Shown: positions 1-8,612 of the stretch, one piece after another
How the letters are laid out: each line of letters starts with the position of its first letter
Numbering within the stretch: position 1 is the stretch's first letter
DNA from: FEN-299 sp963717945
Lineage (GTDB): Bacteria; Acidobacteriota; Vicinamibacteria; Vicinamibacterales; Fen-181
DNA length: 64,000 bases
Reading direction: 5' to 3'
Assembly (NCBI GenBank): GCA_963717945.1
Contig: CAVQXT010000007.1
Coordinates: forward strand, 372,001-436,000
The notes under the pieces: model-generated
Seen by the model: the letters and a program-made list of their open reading frames with translations, nothing else
The model's database searches: none
Told to the model about the DNA's origin: nothing
Translations under genes and position numbers: made by a program

Positions 1-111
1 CAGCAGCGCCAGCGCGCTCGCGGCGATGGGCCACAGGGCGTGAGACAGGCGTGTCAATGGCGGGCGGTCGGCCATGGCCCTCTTGAGGTGCCCGGTGAAT
101 CCGGCCCGCAC
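1..111 (-). CDS. N-terminus of a membrane protein (partial, runs off the window)
   Basis: An open frame runs from a GTG at 111 off the left edge, giving about 37 residues. An AAGGGA ribosome-binding-like sequence sits 4 nt before the GTG. An in-frame ATG at 75 is the alternative start but has poor spacing to any such site. The last visible residues (ALWPIAASALALL) look like the start of a membrane segment. The gene lies 42 nt after the stop of the ADOP permease on the same strand, so it may be co-transcribed with it. Too little is visible to name a family. Confidence 0.45.
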   Translation of the reverse strand, partial: MRAGFTGHLKRAMADRPPLTRLSHALWPIAASALALL

Positions 112-153
112 ATTGTCCCTTGCGAGTCCGCGAATTGCAACGCTCGCGGACCG

Positions 154-2673
154 CTACTGGTCCCGGAGCGCGGTCATCGGGTCCACCTGGGAGGCCCGGA
201 CGGCCGGCACGACGCCGGCCGCGAGCGCCACGCAGCCGAGCACGACGGCGGCCGACACGAAGACGACGGGGTCGTACCCCTTCAATTGATAGAGCAGCGA
301 CTGGGCGAAGCGACCGGCGAGCGCCGCCAGGACCAGCCCCACCGCGCCGCCAACGACGGTCATGACCGCGGTCTGCGACAGGATCATGCGCCGCACGCGG
401 ACCGGGTCCGCGCCGAGCGCCATCCGCAGGCCGATCTCTCGAGTCCGCTGCGCCACGGTGTAGGCGAGCACGCCGTAGAGGCCGATCGCGGCGAGCAGCG
501 TCGCCAGCACCGCGAACGCCGTCGAAAACGTCGTGAGGAGGCGATCGACGAACGTATTGTCGCGGACCTGCTGATCCATCGTCCGCGGGTCCTCGACGGG
601 GAGGTTCGGGTCGAGTCGCGCGATGACCTTCGGGACCGTCGCCAGCAGGCGGTCCGGCGGCAGCGTGGTCTTCACGTAGAAGCTGAGGAACCCCAACGTC
701 TCGCCCTGGCGGTAGGGCTCGAAGTACTGGGGGGGCGGCGCCTCTTTGACGTCGCTGTACCGGCTGTCCGCCACGACGCCCACGATCTCGATCTGCGGGG
801 AATCCCGGGGGCCCTCCTGGAAGTGTTTGCCCACGGCCTGCCGCCCGAGGTTGAACTTCCTGGTGAACGCCTCGTTGACGATGGCCACCCGCGGGCTGCC
901 CGCGGCGTCGGCGGCGGTGAACTCCCGACCGGTGAGCAGCGGCACGCCAAACGTCCTGAAGTACCCCGGCGCGATCTTGTTGAACGACGCCTGCGTGTCG
1001 GTGTCTGGGCCCGATGGGAAACCTTCGACCTCGAGGCTGCTGGCCCAGTTGTCGCCGCTCAGCGGCGGCACCAGGGCGGCCGTCACGCTGGTGACTCCCG
1101 GCAGGGCCGCCAGCTGGTCCTCCATCCGCCTGAAGAGCTCGAGCGACCGCGTCCCCGTGTAGCCGTTGAGCTGAGGGGACACGCCGAAGGTCACGATGTT
1201 CTCGGTATGGAGGCCCAGGTCCACGCGGCTGACGTTGGCCAGGCTCTTCACGAACAGGCCCGAGCAGACCAGCAGCGTCATCGACAGCCCGATCTGCGCC
1301 GTCACCAGAATCCTGCGGAATCTCGCCGCCGCGCGGCCGCCGCCGGGCTGGCCGGACTGCCCCTTGAGCGCCGTCACCAGGTTCGGCCGCGTGGCGTGCA
1401 GGGCCGGGAACAGCCCGAAGAGCAGGCCGGTTCCGATCGCAATTCCCGCGGCGAACAGCATCACTCGACCGTTCAGCGTGAAGGCCATGGTCCGGGCGAG
1501 GCGGCTCGTCAGCGTTCCCGCGATCAGGTCCAGCGTCCATCGCGCCACCAGGATCCCGAGCGCCCCGCCGGCCAGCGCGAGCAGGCCGGCCTCGGCGAGC
1601 AGCTGCCTCACCACCCGCCAGCGGCTCGCGCCGACGGCCAGCCGGATGGCCATCTCCGACGATCGGCCCGCCGCGCGGGCCAACAGGAGGTTCGCGATGT
1701 TCGCGCACGCGATGAGCAGCACGAGTCCGGTCACCGAGAACAGCAGGATGAGCGGCGTGCGGGCCTCCCGGTGCAGCGAGCTCTGGCCGCGCGGATCGAC
1801 CACGCCCGTCAGCCTGCGCGCCCGGAACCGCTTCATCGTCTGCTGGCTCATCTCCTTCTGGAGGGGCGCCTCGACGTCGTTGATGACCGCCGCGTACGGC
1901 ACGTTGATCGCCGCCATCGCGCGGTCCAGGCTGACGCCCGGCTTCAACCGTCCGAACACGTACGCCCAGTACGACCGCCGGTTCTCGAGCGTGCCCTTCG
2001 CGTTCGGCCCCGAGGCGTACGACTCCATGGCGTCGCGCATCGTCAGCGGCACGAACACCTGCGGCTGCATACCCAGGATCGTGCTCTCGAAGCCCCGCGG
2101 CGCGACGCCGACGATGGTCATCGGCTGGCCGTTCACGACGAGCGGCTGATTGAGAACGTCCGGGCGCGAGTCGAATCGGGTGCGCCAGTAGTCGTAGCTC
2201 AGCACCACGACGTGCGGCTCTCCCGTCACCCCGTCCTCGGCCCGGGTGAAGAGGCGGCCGAGGGCCGGCTGCAGACCGAGCACCGGGAAGTAACTGCCCG
2301 ACACCAGCAGGCCGCTGCCGTTGAGCGTCTGTCCCCGGAACGCCAGATTCACGCCGAACGGCCGGTGCGCGGCGATGCCGGTGAATCCCGTCTGCATGCG
2401 CTCGAGGTCGCGGAACATCGGGTAGCTGAACACGTCGTCGCAGTCGCCGGCCTGGCCGCACGACTGCGACCCGGGCTTGGGTCCCGGCGCGCTGAGGTTG
2501 ACCAGCATGCCAGGGTCGGGCACCGGCAGCGGCCGGAGCAGCATCTGGTCGAACATCGAGAAGATGGCGGCGTTCGCGCCGATCCCGAGCGCGAGAGAGG
2601 CAATCGCGATCAGCGTGACCAGTGGCGTGCTCAGCAGGGCTCGGACGGCATGGGGCAGGTGCAGCGTGCGCAT
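154..2673 (-). CDS. ADOP/MacB-type ABC transporter permease
   Basis: 839 residues. A first membrane segment at about 17-37 is followed by a long periplasmic MacB-type domain, then an FtsX block (LVLLIACANIANLLLARAAG, followed by the RLAVGASRWRVVRQLLAEAG stretch) and a second FtsX block near the C-terminus (REIGLRMALGADPVRVRRMI), ending in MTALRDQ. Two FtsX domains in one chain define the acidobacterial duplicated orphan permeases, usually found without an adjacent ATPase; none is seen here. Unlike the permease at 27683-30361, it lacks the N-terminal cytoplasmic helical region (DAELQFHLEME-type) and starts almost at the first membrane helix. The substrate is unknown; export or mechanotransmission by analogy with MacB is inference. 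Confidence 0.85.
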   Translation of the reverse strand: MRTLHLPHAVRALLSTPLVTLIAIASLALGIGANAAIFSMFDQMLLRPLPVPDPGMLVNLSAPGPKPGSQSCGQAGDCDDVFSYPMFRDLERMQTGFTGIAAHRPFGVNLAFRGQTLNGSGLLVSGSYFPVLGLQPALGRLFTRAEDGVTGEPHVVVLSYDYWRTRFDSRPDVLNQPLVVNGQPMTIVGVAPRGFESTILGMQPQVFVPLTMRDAMESYASGPNAKGTLENRRSYWAYVFGRLKPGVSLDRAMAAINVPYAAVINDVEAPLQKEMSQQTMKRFRARRLTGVVDPRGQSSLHREARTPLILLFSVTGLVLLIACANIANLLLARAAGRSSEMAIRLAVGASRWRVVRQLLAEAGLLALAGGALGILVARWTLDLIAGTLTSRLARTMAFTLNGRVMLFAAGIAIGTGLLFGLFPALHATRPNLVTALKGQSGQPGGGRAAARFRRILVTAQIGLSMTLLVCSGLFVKSLANVSRVDLGLHTENIVTFGVSPQLNGYTGTRSLELFRRMEDQLAALPGVTSVTAALVPPLSGDNWASSLEVEGFPSGPDTDTQASFNKIAPGYFRTFGVPLLTGREFTAADAAGSPRVAIVNEAFTRKFNLGRQAVGKHFQEGPRDSPQIEIVGVVADSRYSDVKEAPPPQYFEPYRQGETLGFLSFYVKTTLPPDRLLATVPKVIARLDPNLPVEDPRTMDQQVRDNTFVDRLLTTFSTAFAVLATLLAAIGLYGVLAYTVAQRTREIGLRMALGADPVRVRRMILSQTAVMTVVGGAVGLVLAALAGRFAQSLLYQLKGYDPVVFVSAAVVLGCVALAAGVVPAVRASQVDPMTALRDQ

Positions 2674-2757
2674 GGTCCGTTAGACGATCAGGCCCTGCGG
2701 TTGGTTCGTCTCCACGATCTTACGGGCGCCAGCCGAGCCAGCGGCGCCCCGGGGTGC

Positions 2758-2763
2758 TACAAT
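2758..2763 (+). promoter_or_regulatory. -10 hexamer of the VWFA gene
   Basis: TACAAT, matching the sigma-70 -10 consensus in five of six positions. It predicts transcription starting close to 2770, which is an in-frame ATG. The message would be leaderless if 2770 is used, or carry a 24-nt leader if the better Shine-Dalgarno start at 2794 is used. No clear -35 is visible. Confidence 0.45.
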
Positions 2764-2793
2764 CCGCCGATGAATCCAGCCTGGAGGGACCCG

Positions 2794-4563
2794 ATGCGGC
2801 GACAAACGGCTCTTGTTGGAGTGGTGTGCGTCCTGATCGCGATGACGGCCGGGGGAGCCTTGCGGGGGGCCGGCGCGGATCAGAAACCTCAGTTTCGGAC
2901 CGGGGTGACTCTGGTGCCGGTTGACGTTCGCGTGGTCGACAAGGAGGGAAGGCCGGTCACCGGCCTCAAGCAGGAGGACTTCACCATCCTCGAGGACGAC
3001 GTCGTGCAGCCGATCCGTCAGTTCTCGGAAATCGGCCTGACGGCCCAGACGGTGGCGCCCGGCGAGAAGCTGAAGTTCCGGGAGTCGGCGCTGGGCCTCA
3101 CGCCGCAGACCAATCGCGTGTTCCTGATTGTGCTCGGTCGCGGGAAGCTGCAGGAGCCGGCGAAAGGCGTGGACGCCGTCCTCAACTTCATCCGGCACCA
3201 GCTGCTGCCCCAGGACCAGGCGGCGTTGATGATCTACGACCGCGCCACCGACTTCACCACCGATCACGAGGAGCTCGCGAAGATCGTCGACCGCTTCAAG
3301 AAGAAGCACGAGGAGATCGATTTCGAGATCAACCTCGAGGTGACCAGCGGCCTGGCGGCCGTCTACGGAAGCCAGGCGATCCCCAAGAAGCTGCAGGCGA
3401 AGGTCGACCAGCTGTTCGAGGGCTCGCCGCTCGTGGCGGCCCGTCCGGTGACGCCGCGCGTTCCCGCGAGCGCGGTGACCGACGCGAGACGCCAGGGAGA
3501 GGTGCTGCAGCGGCAGGAGCAGGAGAACTTCAAGGCCGCGGCGAGCGACGCGGCGGGCATCCCGAACGCGACGATGTGGAACAGCATCGACGTGATGGAA
3601 ACCCAGATGTTTACCGACCTGCCGTTCGAGGAGTTCATCGAGAACAACGCCAAGACGCTCATGGATCTCGGCAACTGCTACGCCGGCATCGAATACCTCC
3701 GCCACATCGAGGGTGAGAAGCACCTCGTGTTCGTGACCGAGAAAGGGATGGCTCTTCCGCGGATGAACGACGACGAGTCGCTCGCCAAGGCGGCCAACGA
3801 CGCCCGGGTGGCGATCGACGTCATTCAGACCGGCGGGATCTACGTGGCGCAGACCGGCGGCTACCAGGTCAACAGCTGGGGCCAGACGTTCTCGTTCCAG
3901 GCGCTGCGCAACATCTCGACCTGGACCGGCGGCATCACGTCGATCATGGACCCGGCGCAGATGGGGATCGACAAGATCGACAACGCGTCGCGGGCGGGCT
4001 ACGTGCTGGGCTACACGCCGAGCAACGACACCCTCAACGGCACCTACCGGAAGATCTCGGTCAAGGTGCGGGCGCCCGGCGGCGCCAACGTCCTCTTCCG
4101 CCACGGCTACTACGCTCGGCTCGAGCTGCTGCCGTTCGATCGCCGGATGTTCATCACGCAGGACCGGATCCTCGCGGCCCTGACCTTCAGCCGGACGCTC
4201 AACGACATCAAGGTCAAGATGGACTGCGCCCTGAAGGGCTCGGAGAGCGGCTCGGGGCGCGACCTCGTCGTCGATCTCAAGATCGACCCCGCCCGGCTGG
4301 CCTGGAGGACGACCGCGGACAACTCGCACCTCGGCCTGGTCGATATCGGGGTCTTCTACTTCGACAAGAACGGGCAGATGCTGGGCAACAACATCCAGCG
4401 GCCCGAGTTGAAGATCTCGCAGGAGAACTGGGAGACGGTGAAGAAGGACGGCGTCCGGTACAACGTCCGCTTCCCGGTCGACGCCGCGACCCGCTCCGTG
4501 CGGGTCGTCGTCTACGACTTCAAGGCCGACCTGGTCGGGTCGGTCGACGGAAAGGTCATCTAA
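2794..4563 (+). CDS. Acidobacterial VWFA-domain secreted protein
   Basis: 589 residues from the ATG at 2794, chosen because GGAGGG at 2783-2788 lies 5 nt upstream and it leaves a clean signal peptide (MRRQTALVGVVCVLIAM). A leaderless start at 2770 is the alternative. After the signal comes the family hallmark VDVRVVDKEGRPVTGLKQED, then a VWFA-like fold and the typical C-terminal block GYVLGYTPSNDTLNGTYRKI followed by LFRHGYYA. The expected MIDAS motif DxSxS after the first strand is replaced by FLIVLGRGKL, so metal-dependent ligand binding is doubtful. This family is expanded in Acidobacteriota and its role is unknown. The frame stays open far upstream, but that part is antisense to the permease gene and is not believed coding. 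Confidence 0.85.
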   Translation: MRRQTALVGVVCVLIAMTAGGALRGAGADQKPQFRTGVTLVPVDVRVVDKEGRPVTGLKQEDFTILEDDVVQPIRQFSEIGLTAQTVAPGEKLKFRESALGLTPQTNRVFLIVLGRGKLQEPAKGVDAVLNFIRHQLLPQDQAALMIYDRATDFTTDHEELAKIVDRFKKKHEEIDFEINLEVTSGLAAVYGSQAIPKKLQAKVDQLFEGSPLVAARPVTPRVPASAVTDARRQGEVLQRQEQENFKAAASDAAGIPNATMWNSIDVMETQMFTDLPFEEFIENNAKTLMDLGNCYAGIEYLRHIEGEKHLVFVTEKGMALPRMNDDESLAKAANDARVAIDVIQTGGIYVAQTGGYQVNSWGQTFSFQALRNISTWTGGITSIMDPAQMGIDKIDNASRAGYVLGYTPSNDTLNGTYRKISVKVRAPGGANVLFRHGYYARLELLPFDRRMFITQDRILAALTFSRTLNDIKVKMDCALKGSESGSGRDLVVDLKIDPARLAWRTTADNSHLGLVDIGVFYFDKNGQMLGNNIQRPELKISQENWETVKKDGVRYNVRFPVDAATRSVRVVVYDFKADLVGSVDGKVI

Positions 4564-4569
4564 CGGTGG

Positions 4570-4665
4570 CTCGTGGCTGGTGATCGGTGGTCAGTGGCTA
4601 GTGGTCAGTGGTCAGTCGACCACGCGTGACCAACTAGCCACTAGCCACCAACCCCTAGCCACGAG
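4570..4665. terminator. Bidirectional inverted repeat built from heptamers, between convergent genes
   Basis: The spacer between two convergent stop codons (4563 and 4683) folds on itself: 4594-4604 (GTGGCTAGTGG) is an exact inverted copy of 4638-4648, and 4570-4578 (CTCGTGGCT) of 4657-4665. The left half is a tandem array of TGGTCAG/TGGCTAG units at 4588-4615. A second heptamer, TCCCCCG, repeats at 4666-4679 and runs up to the stop codon of the minus-strand gene. Its position suggests a shared terminator, although there is no U-tract. Confidence 0.5.
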
Positions 4666-4682
4666 TCCCCCGTCCCCCGTCC

Positions 4683-7600
4683 CTACCTGATCGGGTACTT
4701 CGGCACCGGCGGCCAGGCGAACGGCTTCGCCGTGATCTGCTTCTGCACCTCGGCGATCGCTCGCTCGAGCTGGAGGTCGCGGCCGGCCGAGGCCGACGCC
4801 GGGTCGTTGTCCAGGACGATGTCCGGGTCGCCGCCGTGGCCTTCGATGAGCCACTTGCCCTGGTCGTCGTAGAAGGCGTTGTTCGACTGTTCCACCGTCC
4901 CGTTGTCGACCGTCAGCTGCCGGTTCAGGATGCCCACCAGGCCGCCCCACGACGGCACGCCGATGATGGTGCCGAGCTTCCGCGCCTTGAAGTGCTCGAG
5001 GAACGCCTCGCCGTCCGAGCCGTTGTACTCGTTGCTGAGGACCGCAATCGGGCCCGTCGTCGTCGAGCCCGGGTAGCGGAACGGCTCCATGCCGCGCAGC
5101 ACGTTGTAGGCGGTCATCTTCCGTTCCAGCTTGTCGATGATGAAGTACTCGGTCCACCCGCCGCCGTTGCCGCGCACGTCGATGATGAGCCCCTTCTTGT
5201 AACGGAACGCCCGCCAGAACTTGTCGAACTGGCCGATGTTGCCGGTGCTCATGGCCTGGATGTGCATGTAGCCGATCTCGCCCTTCGACGCGTCGAGCAC
5301 CGTGTCGATGTTGCCGGCCAGCCAGCGGTTGTAGCGAAGCGCCGCATCGGAGCGGAGCGGCTCGATCTCGTACGTCCGCGCCCCGTCGGGCGTCGGCTTC
5401 GAGTTCACCGCGATCGACACCTTCTGGCCGCGCGTGACCTGCAGGAACCGGTAGGGGTTCTCGCCGGCCTTGAGCGCGTGCCCGTCGATCGCGACCAGGT
5501 AGTCGCCCTCCTTGACGCTGACGTCCGGCCGCGCGAGCGGCGCGACCAGGTCGGCGTTGTAGGCGGTCGGCCCGAAGATCTTCGCCAGGCGGAACCCTCC
5601 GTTCGGGTCCGCCTCGAGGTCCGCCCCGAGCAGCCCCGTGTAGACCTGTGATGGCGACACTCGCTGCGGTCCGAGGTCGCCGCCGCCGATGTAGGTGTGC
5701 GAGACGTTCAGCTCGCCGACCATCTGAGACAGCAGCCAGTTCAGGTCCGCCCGGGACGAGAGGTCGGGGACCATGGCGCGCAGCGTCTCGCCCCACTTCT
5801 TCCAGTCGCGGCCGTGCATGTTGGCGTCGTAGAAGAACTCGTTGTACCAGCGCCACGTGTCGTTGAAGATCTGCGTCCACTCCTCGACCGGCCGGACGCG
5901 CACCGACATCTGGTCGAGCGAGACCCGCGCCCCGAACGACTTCGGGTTCTGGGCGAATGTCTCCGGCGTGGTGACGAGGAAGGTCGGCCCCGATCTCCGC
6001 ACGATCATCTGCTCGCGGTTGGCCGACAGCCGCCAGTCGACGATCGGCGCCTCGGAGGCCGCGTCCTTCTGCGACGCCATGTCGAAGACGTGCAGCGTCC
6101 ACTTCTCGGCGCCGCCCGGCTTGAAGAGCTCTTCGGTCTCGGCCTCGCCGTAGGTGGGAAGCGCGTCGTAGGTCACCACGCCCTTGCCCGCCTTGAGGTG
6201 GAAGTAGAGCCCTGGCGGAATCGGCAGCGGGAAGACACGCGACTGGATCCCCGCGAGGTCGATCCGGAACGGCCCGGCGTCCTTGCGATCCTTCCCCGGG
6301 TCGTACGGCGGGCGCTGGCCGGCCTTGAGCTGGAGCGCCATGACCTGCACCGGGTGCTCGATGACGTGATCGTCCTCGAAGATGTCGATGCGCGTGTCGA
6401 AGTTCCGGTACGACAGGAAGTAGAGGTAGTCGCCGTTCGCGTCGAACGACGGGTTCAGGCTGTCGTAGAAGTCGGTCGTGACCGGGAACGACCGGTTCTG
6501 CTCGAGGCTGTAGAGGAACACCTGGTTGTTCCGGTTGAACTGCACGAACGAGTAGGTGATCCACTTGCTGTCGGGCGACCAGGAGTAGTCGCTGACCTCC
6601 CAGAAGAACTCGTCGTTCTTCATCTGGTTCGACGAGGCGAACCGCGTCAGCGTCTTCGTGGCGACGTCCACGAAGAAGAGCGCGAAGTCCTTGTTGCCGA
6701 ACAGGACCTTCGTGCCGTCGGGCGACCACTCGAGGTGATAGACCGTCCGGTCGAGGGCGGTGGTCAGCGCCTCCCACGGCCCCCTGCCCGTGGCGTCGGT
6801 CACATACAACTGATAGCTGCCCGTCTTGTCCGAGAAGAACGCGACGCGCGAGCCGTCGGGTGACAGCTGCGGATAGCGCTCGCGCGAGGCGGTGGTCCCG
6901 GTCAGGTTCTTCGTCTGGGCCTTGTCGTCGGCAGGCACGAGGAGCACGTCGCCGCGGGCTTCGAACACCGTGGCCTTGCCGTCGTTCGACACCGCGAACG
7001 ACTGGATGGTGTCGCGCGGGTTGACCGCCCTCTCGGCCAGCTGCCACCGGTCGGAGGGAATGTCCACGTCGAGCGTCCTGGACGCCGTGACGGCCGGGTC
7101 GAAAACGGTGAGCCGGCCGGCGCGCACGAAGACGATCCGCCGGCCGTCGGTCGACGGCCACTGGATGTCGAAGTCGTCGAACCGGGTCACCGGCTCGACC
7201 TTCTTGGTGGCCGGGTCGATCGTGTAGAGATTGCTGATGCCCTTCGGGTCCCGGTCGGACACGAAGTACAGCCTGCCCGCCGCGTACATCGGGTACGCGC
7301 TCTTGCCGACGTAGTCGCTCAGCTGCGTGTACTGGCGGCTGACGAAGTCGTAGAGCCACAGGTCGACGTAGCGGCCCCCCTTGTAGCGCTTCCAGTAGTA
7401 CTCCTCCATCCCGCGGCGGTTGTACGCGAGCCTGGTGCCGTCCGGCGAGTACGAGCCGAGGATGCCGCGGTCCATCGGCAGCGGTTCGGGCAAGCCGCCG
7501 TCGGGCGACACGGCGTAGAGCCGCGTCATCGGCCTGAACGTGGCCTCGTGGCTCGAGCGGAACAGCACCTTCTTGCCGTCCGGTGTCCACCCCACGGCCT

Positions 7601-7931
7601 GCACGCCCGCGCCGAAGTAGGTGAGGCGTCTCGGGCTGCCGCCCGTCGCCGGCATGACGTACAAGCTCGGCGCGCCGTCGTACTCGGCGGTGAAGACGAC
7701 CGTCTTCCCGTCGGGCGAGAGCTTCGCCGCTTCCTCGGTGCCCGGGTGGCTGGTCAGCCGCCGGGCGGTCCCGCCCGCGGCCGGGATCGACCACAGATCG
7801 CCTTCGTAGGTGAAGACCACGGTGTCACCCGAGATCGTCGGGTACTGCATGAACCGACCGGGCACGCCGCCGGCCGCCACCGAGGCCAGCGACACGACGC
7901 CGACGACGGCGAGCAGGAGCGCTTTTCGCAT
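4683..7931 (-). CDS. Tricorn-like S41 family peptidase, exported
   Basis: 1082 residues with a signal peptide (about 1-20, ending VAAGG). The N-terminal half is a TolB/WD40-like beta-propeller with repeated LSPDG-type blades (for example AAKLSPDGKTVVFT), followed by a second propeller to about residue 560, a core and PDZ region (DLVAPLARPDVSVKEGDYLV) and a C-terminal S41 protease domain. The likely catalytic residues are His745 (NVSHTYIGG) and Ser972 (NGSDGEAF), close to His746 and Ser965 of Thermoplasma tricorn. It probably degrades peptides in the periplasm; archaeal tricorn is cytosolic, so the signal peptide marks the exported bacterial branch. The promoter is shared with the divergent gene at 8084. 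CTGGAG precedes the ATG. Confidence 0.9.
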   Translation of the reverse strand: MRKALLLAVVGVVSLASVAAGGVPGRFMQYPTISGDTVVFTYEGDLWSIPAAGGTARRLTSHPGTEEAAKLSPDGKTVVFTAEYDGAPSLYVMPATGGSPRRLTYFGAGVQAVGWTPDGKKVLFRSSHEATFRPMTRLYAVSPDGGLPEPLPMDRGILGSYSPDGTRLAYNRRGMEEYYWKRYKGGRYVDLWLYDFVSRQYTQLSDYVGKSAYPMYAAGRLYFVSDRDPKGISNLYTIDPATKKVEPVTRFDDFDIQWPSTDGRRIVFVRAGRLTVFDPAVTASRTLDVDIPSDRWQLAERAVNPRDTIQSFAVSNDGKATVFEARGDVLLVPADDKAQTKNLTGTTASRERYPQLSPDGSRVAFFSDKTGSYQLYVTDATGRGPWEALTTALDRTVYHLEWSPDGTKVLFGNKDFALFFVDVATKTLTRFASSNQMKNDEFFWEVSDYSWSPDSKWITYSFVQFNRNNQVFLYSLEQNRSFPVTTDFYDSLNPSFDANGDYLYFLSYRNFDTRIDIFEDDHVIEHPVQVMALQLKAGQRPPYDPGKDRKDAGPFRIDLAGIQSRVFPLPIPPGLYFHLKAGKGVVTYDALPTYGEAETEELFKPGGAEKWTLHVFDMASQKDAASEAPIVDWRLSANREQMIVRRSGPTFLVTTPETFAQNPKSFGARVSLDQMSVRVRPVEEWTQIFNDTWRWYNEFFYDANMHGRDWKKWGETLRAMVPDLSSRADLNWLLSQMVGELNVSHTYIGGGDLGPQRVSPSQVYTGLLGADLEADPNGGFRLAKIFGPTAYNADLVAPLARPDVSVKEGDYLVAIDGHALKAGENPYRFLQVTRGQKVSIAVNSKPTPDGARTYEIEPLRSDAALRYNRWLAGNIDTVLDASKGEIGYMHIQAMSTGNIGQFDKFWRAFRYKKGLIIDVRGNGGGWTEYFIIDKLERKMTAYNVLRGMEPFRYPGSTTTGPIAVLSNEYNGSDGEAFLEHFKARKLGTIIGVPSWGGLVGILNRQLTVDNGTVEQSNNAFYDDQGKWLIEGHGGDPDIVLDNDPASASAGRDLQLERAIAEVQKQITAKPFAWPPVPKYPIR

Positions 7932-7999
7932 AGGAACTCCAGGGGATGAAGAGACCGATCACCAGACTCGGGGCTGCCGGGGGGCCCCCGCCTCGCCAG

Positions 8000-8032
8000 A
8001 TTGTACGGTCGGGGTCGGTCCTTGTATAGAAT
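8000..8032. promoter_or_regulatory. Overlapping divergent promoters
   Basis: On the minus strand TACAAT (complement of 8000-8005) is a -10 for the tricorn-like peptidase. On the plus strand TTGTAC (8001-8006) and TATAGA (8025-8030) are spaced 18 bp as -35 and -10 for the gene at 8084. The minus -10 and the plus -35 share five bases, so the two promoters should compete. Confidence 0.45.
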
Positions 8033-8083
8033 CTCGACACGCGGGCCGGCGTCCTCGCCGGCCGAGCAGGAGCGGAGGCCGCG

Positions 8084-8590
8084 ATGCCCGACGACGTTGA
8101 ACCAGGCCGTCCGGCTGTCGAAGCCGTGTTTGTCGCGTGGGCCCTGACGACCATCGTCGGTCTGGCCGCGGTCCACGCGCTCGCGCGCTGGGTGCCGCCG
8201 CGGCTTCCGCCTGGCGCGCCGCCGCCCGCCGTCGCCCTGACGCTGTGCGTGGTCTACGTGGCGCTGGCGTTTGCGTTCGCGCAGGCCATCCTGCCGGGTC
8301 CGAAGTCCGCGGGCGGCCTCGGCCTTCTCATCCCGCTGACCGGCGCGGCGGGCCTGGCCCTCCGCGGCCTGAACCCGTCGGCTGTCGTCGGCGCGCTGTT
8401 CGTCGGGGTATGCCTCACCCCGGCGGCCTACTACCTGGCGGTCCGTTTGTCGTTCCCGCTGCGCGGTCTGGTCCGGCGACGACCGTTCGCCGTCCTGCTC
8501 GGCGGCGCGATCGGCGCCGCGGCGGTGTTCGAGGCGGCGCGCTGGCTGACGCGGCTGGCCGACCCGGCCAGCCACGGACGATTCTGGTGA
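8084..8590 (+). CDS. Small integral membrane protein of unknown function
   Basis: 168 residues with about five hydrophobic segments (near 14-34, 47-68, 74-94, 96-118 and 135-157) and short charged loops such as RGLVRRRPF. The ATG at 8084 follows a GGAG-type site. It lies 22 nt before the AEC-family carrier and is probably co-transcribed with it. No family was recognised. The even spacing of the segments suggests a small transporter accessory or scaffold, but nothing in the sequence fixes a function. Confidence 0.6.
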   Translation: MPDDVEPGRPAVEAVFVAWALTTIVGLAAVHALARWVPPRLPPGAPPPAVALTLCVVYVALAFAFAQAILPGPKSAGGLGLLIPLTGAAGLALRGLNPSAVVGALFVGVCLTPAAYYLAVRLSFPLRGLVRRRPFAVLLGGAIGAAAVFEAARWLTRLADPASHGRFW

Positions 8591-8612
8591 GCTGAGGTAT
8601 GATCCCCATCCC

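Noticed and set aside
4612..7794. A 1060-codon open frame overlapping the tricorn-like peptidase in another frame
   Set aside because: Long alternative frames are expected in GC-rich genes. Its translation is Arg/Gly/Pro-rich with no family sequence, while the peptidase frame has domains and a signal peptide. The same applies to similar frames over the M42, activase and HgdB-like genes.
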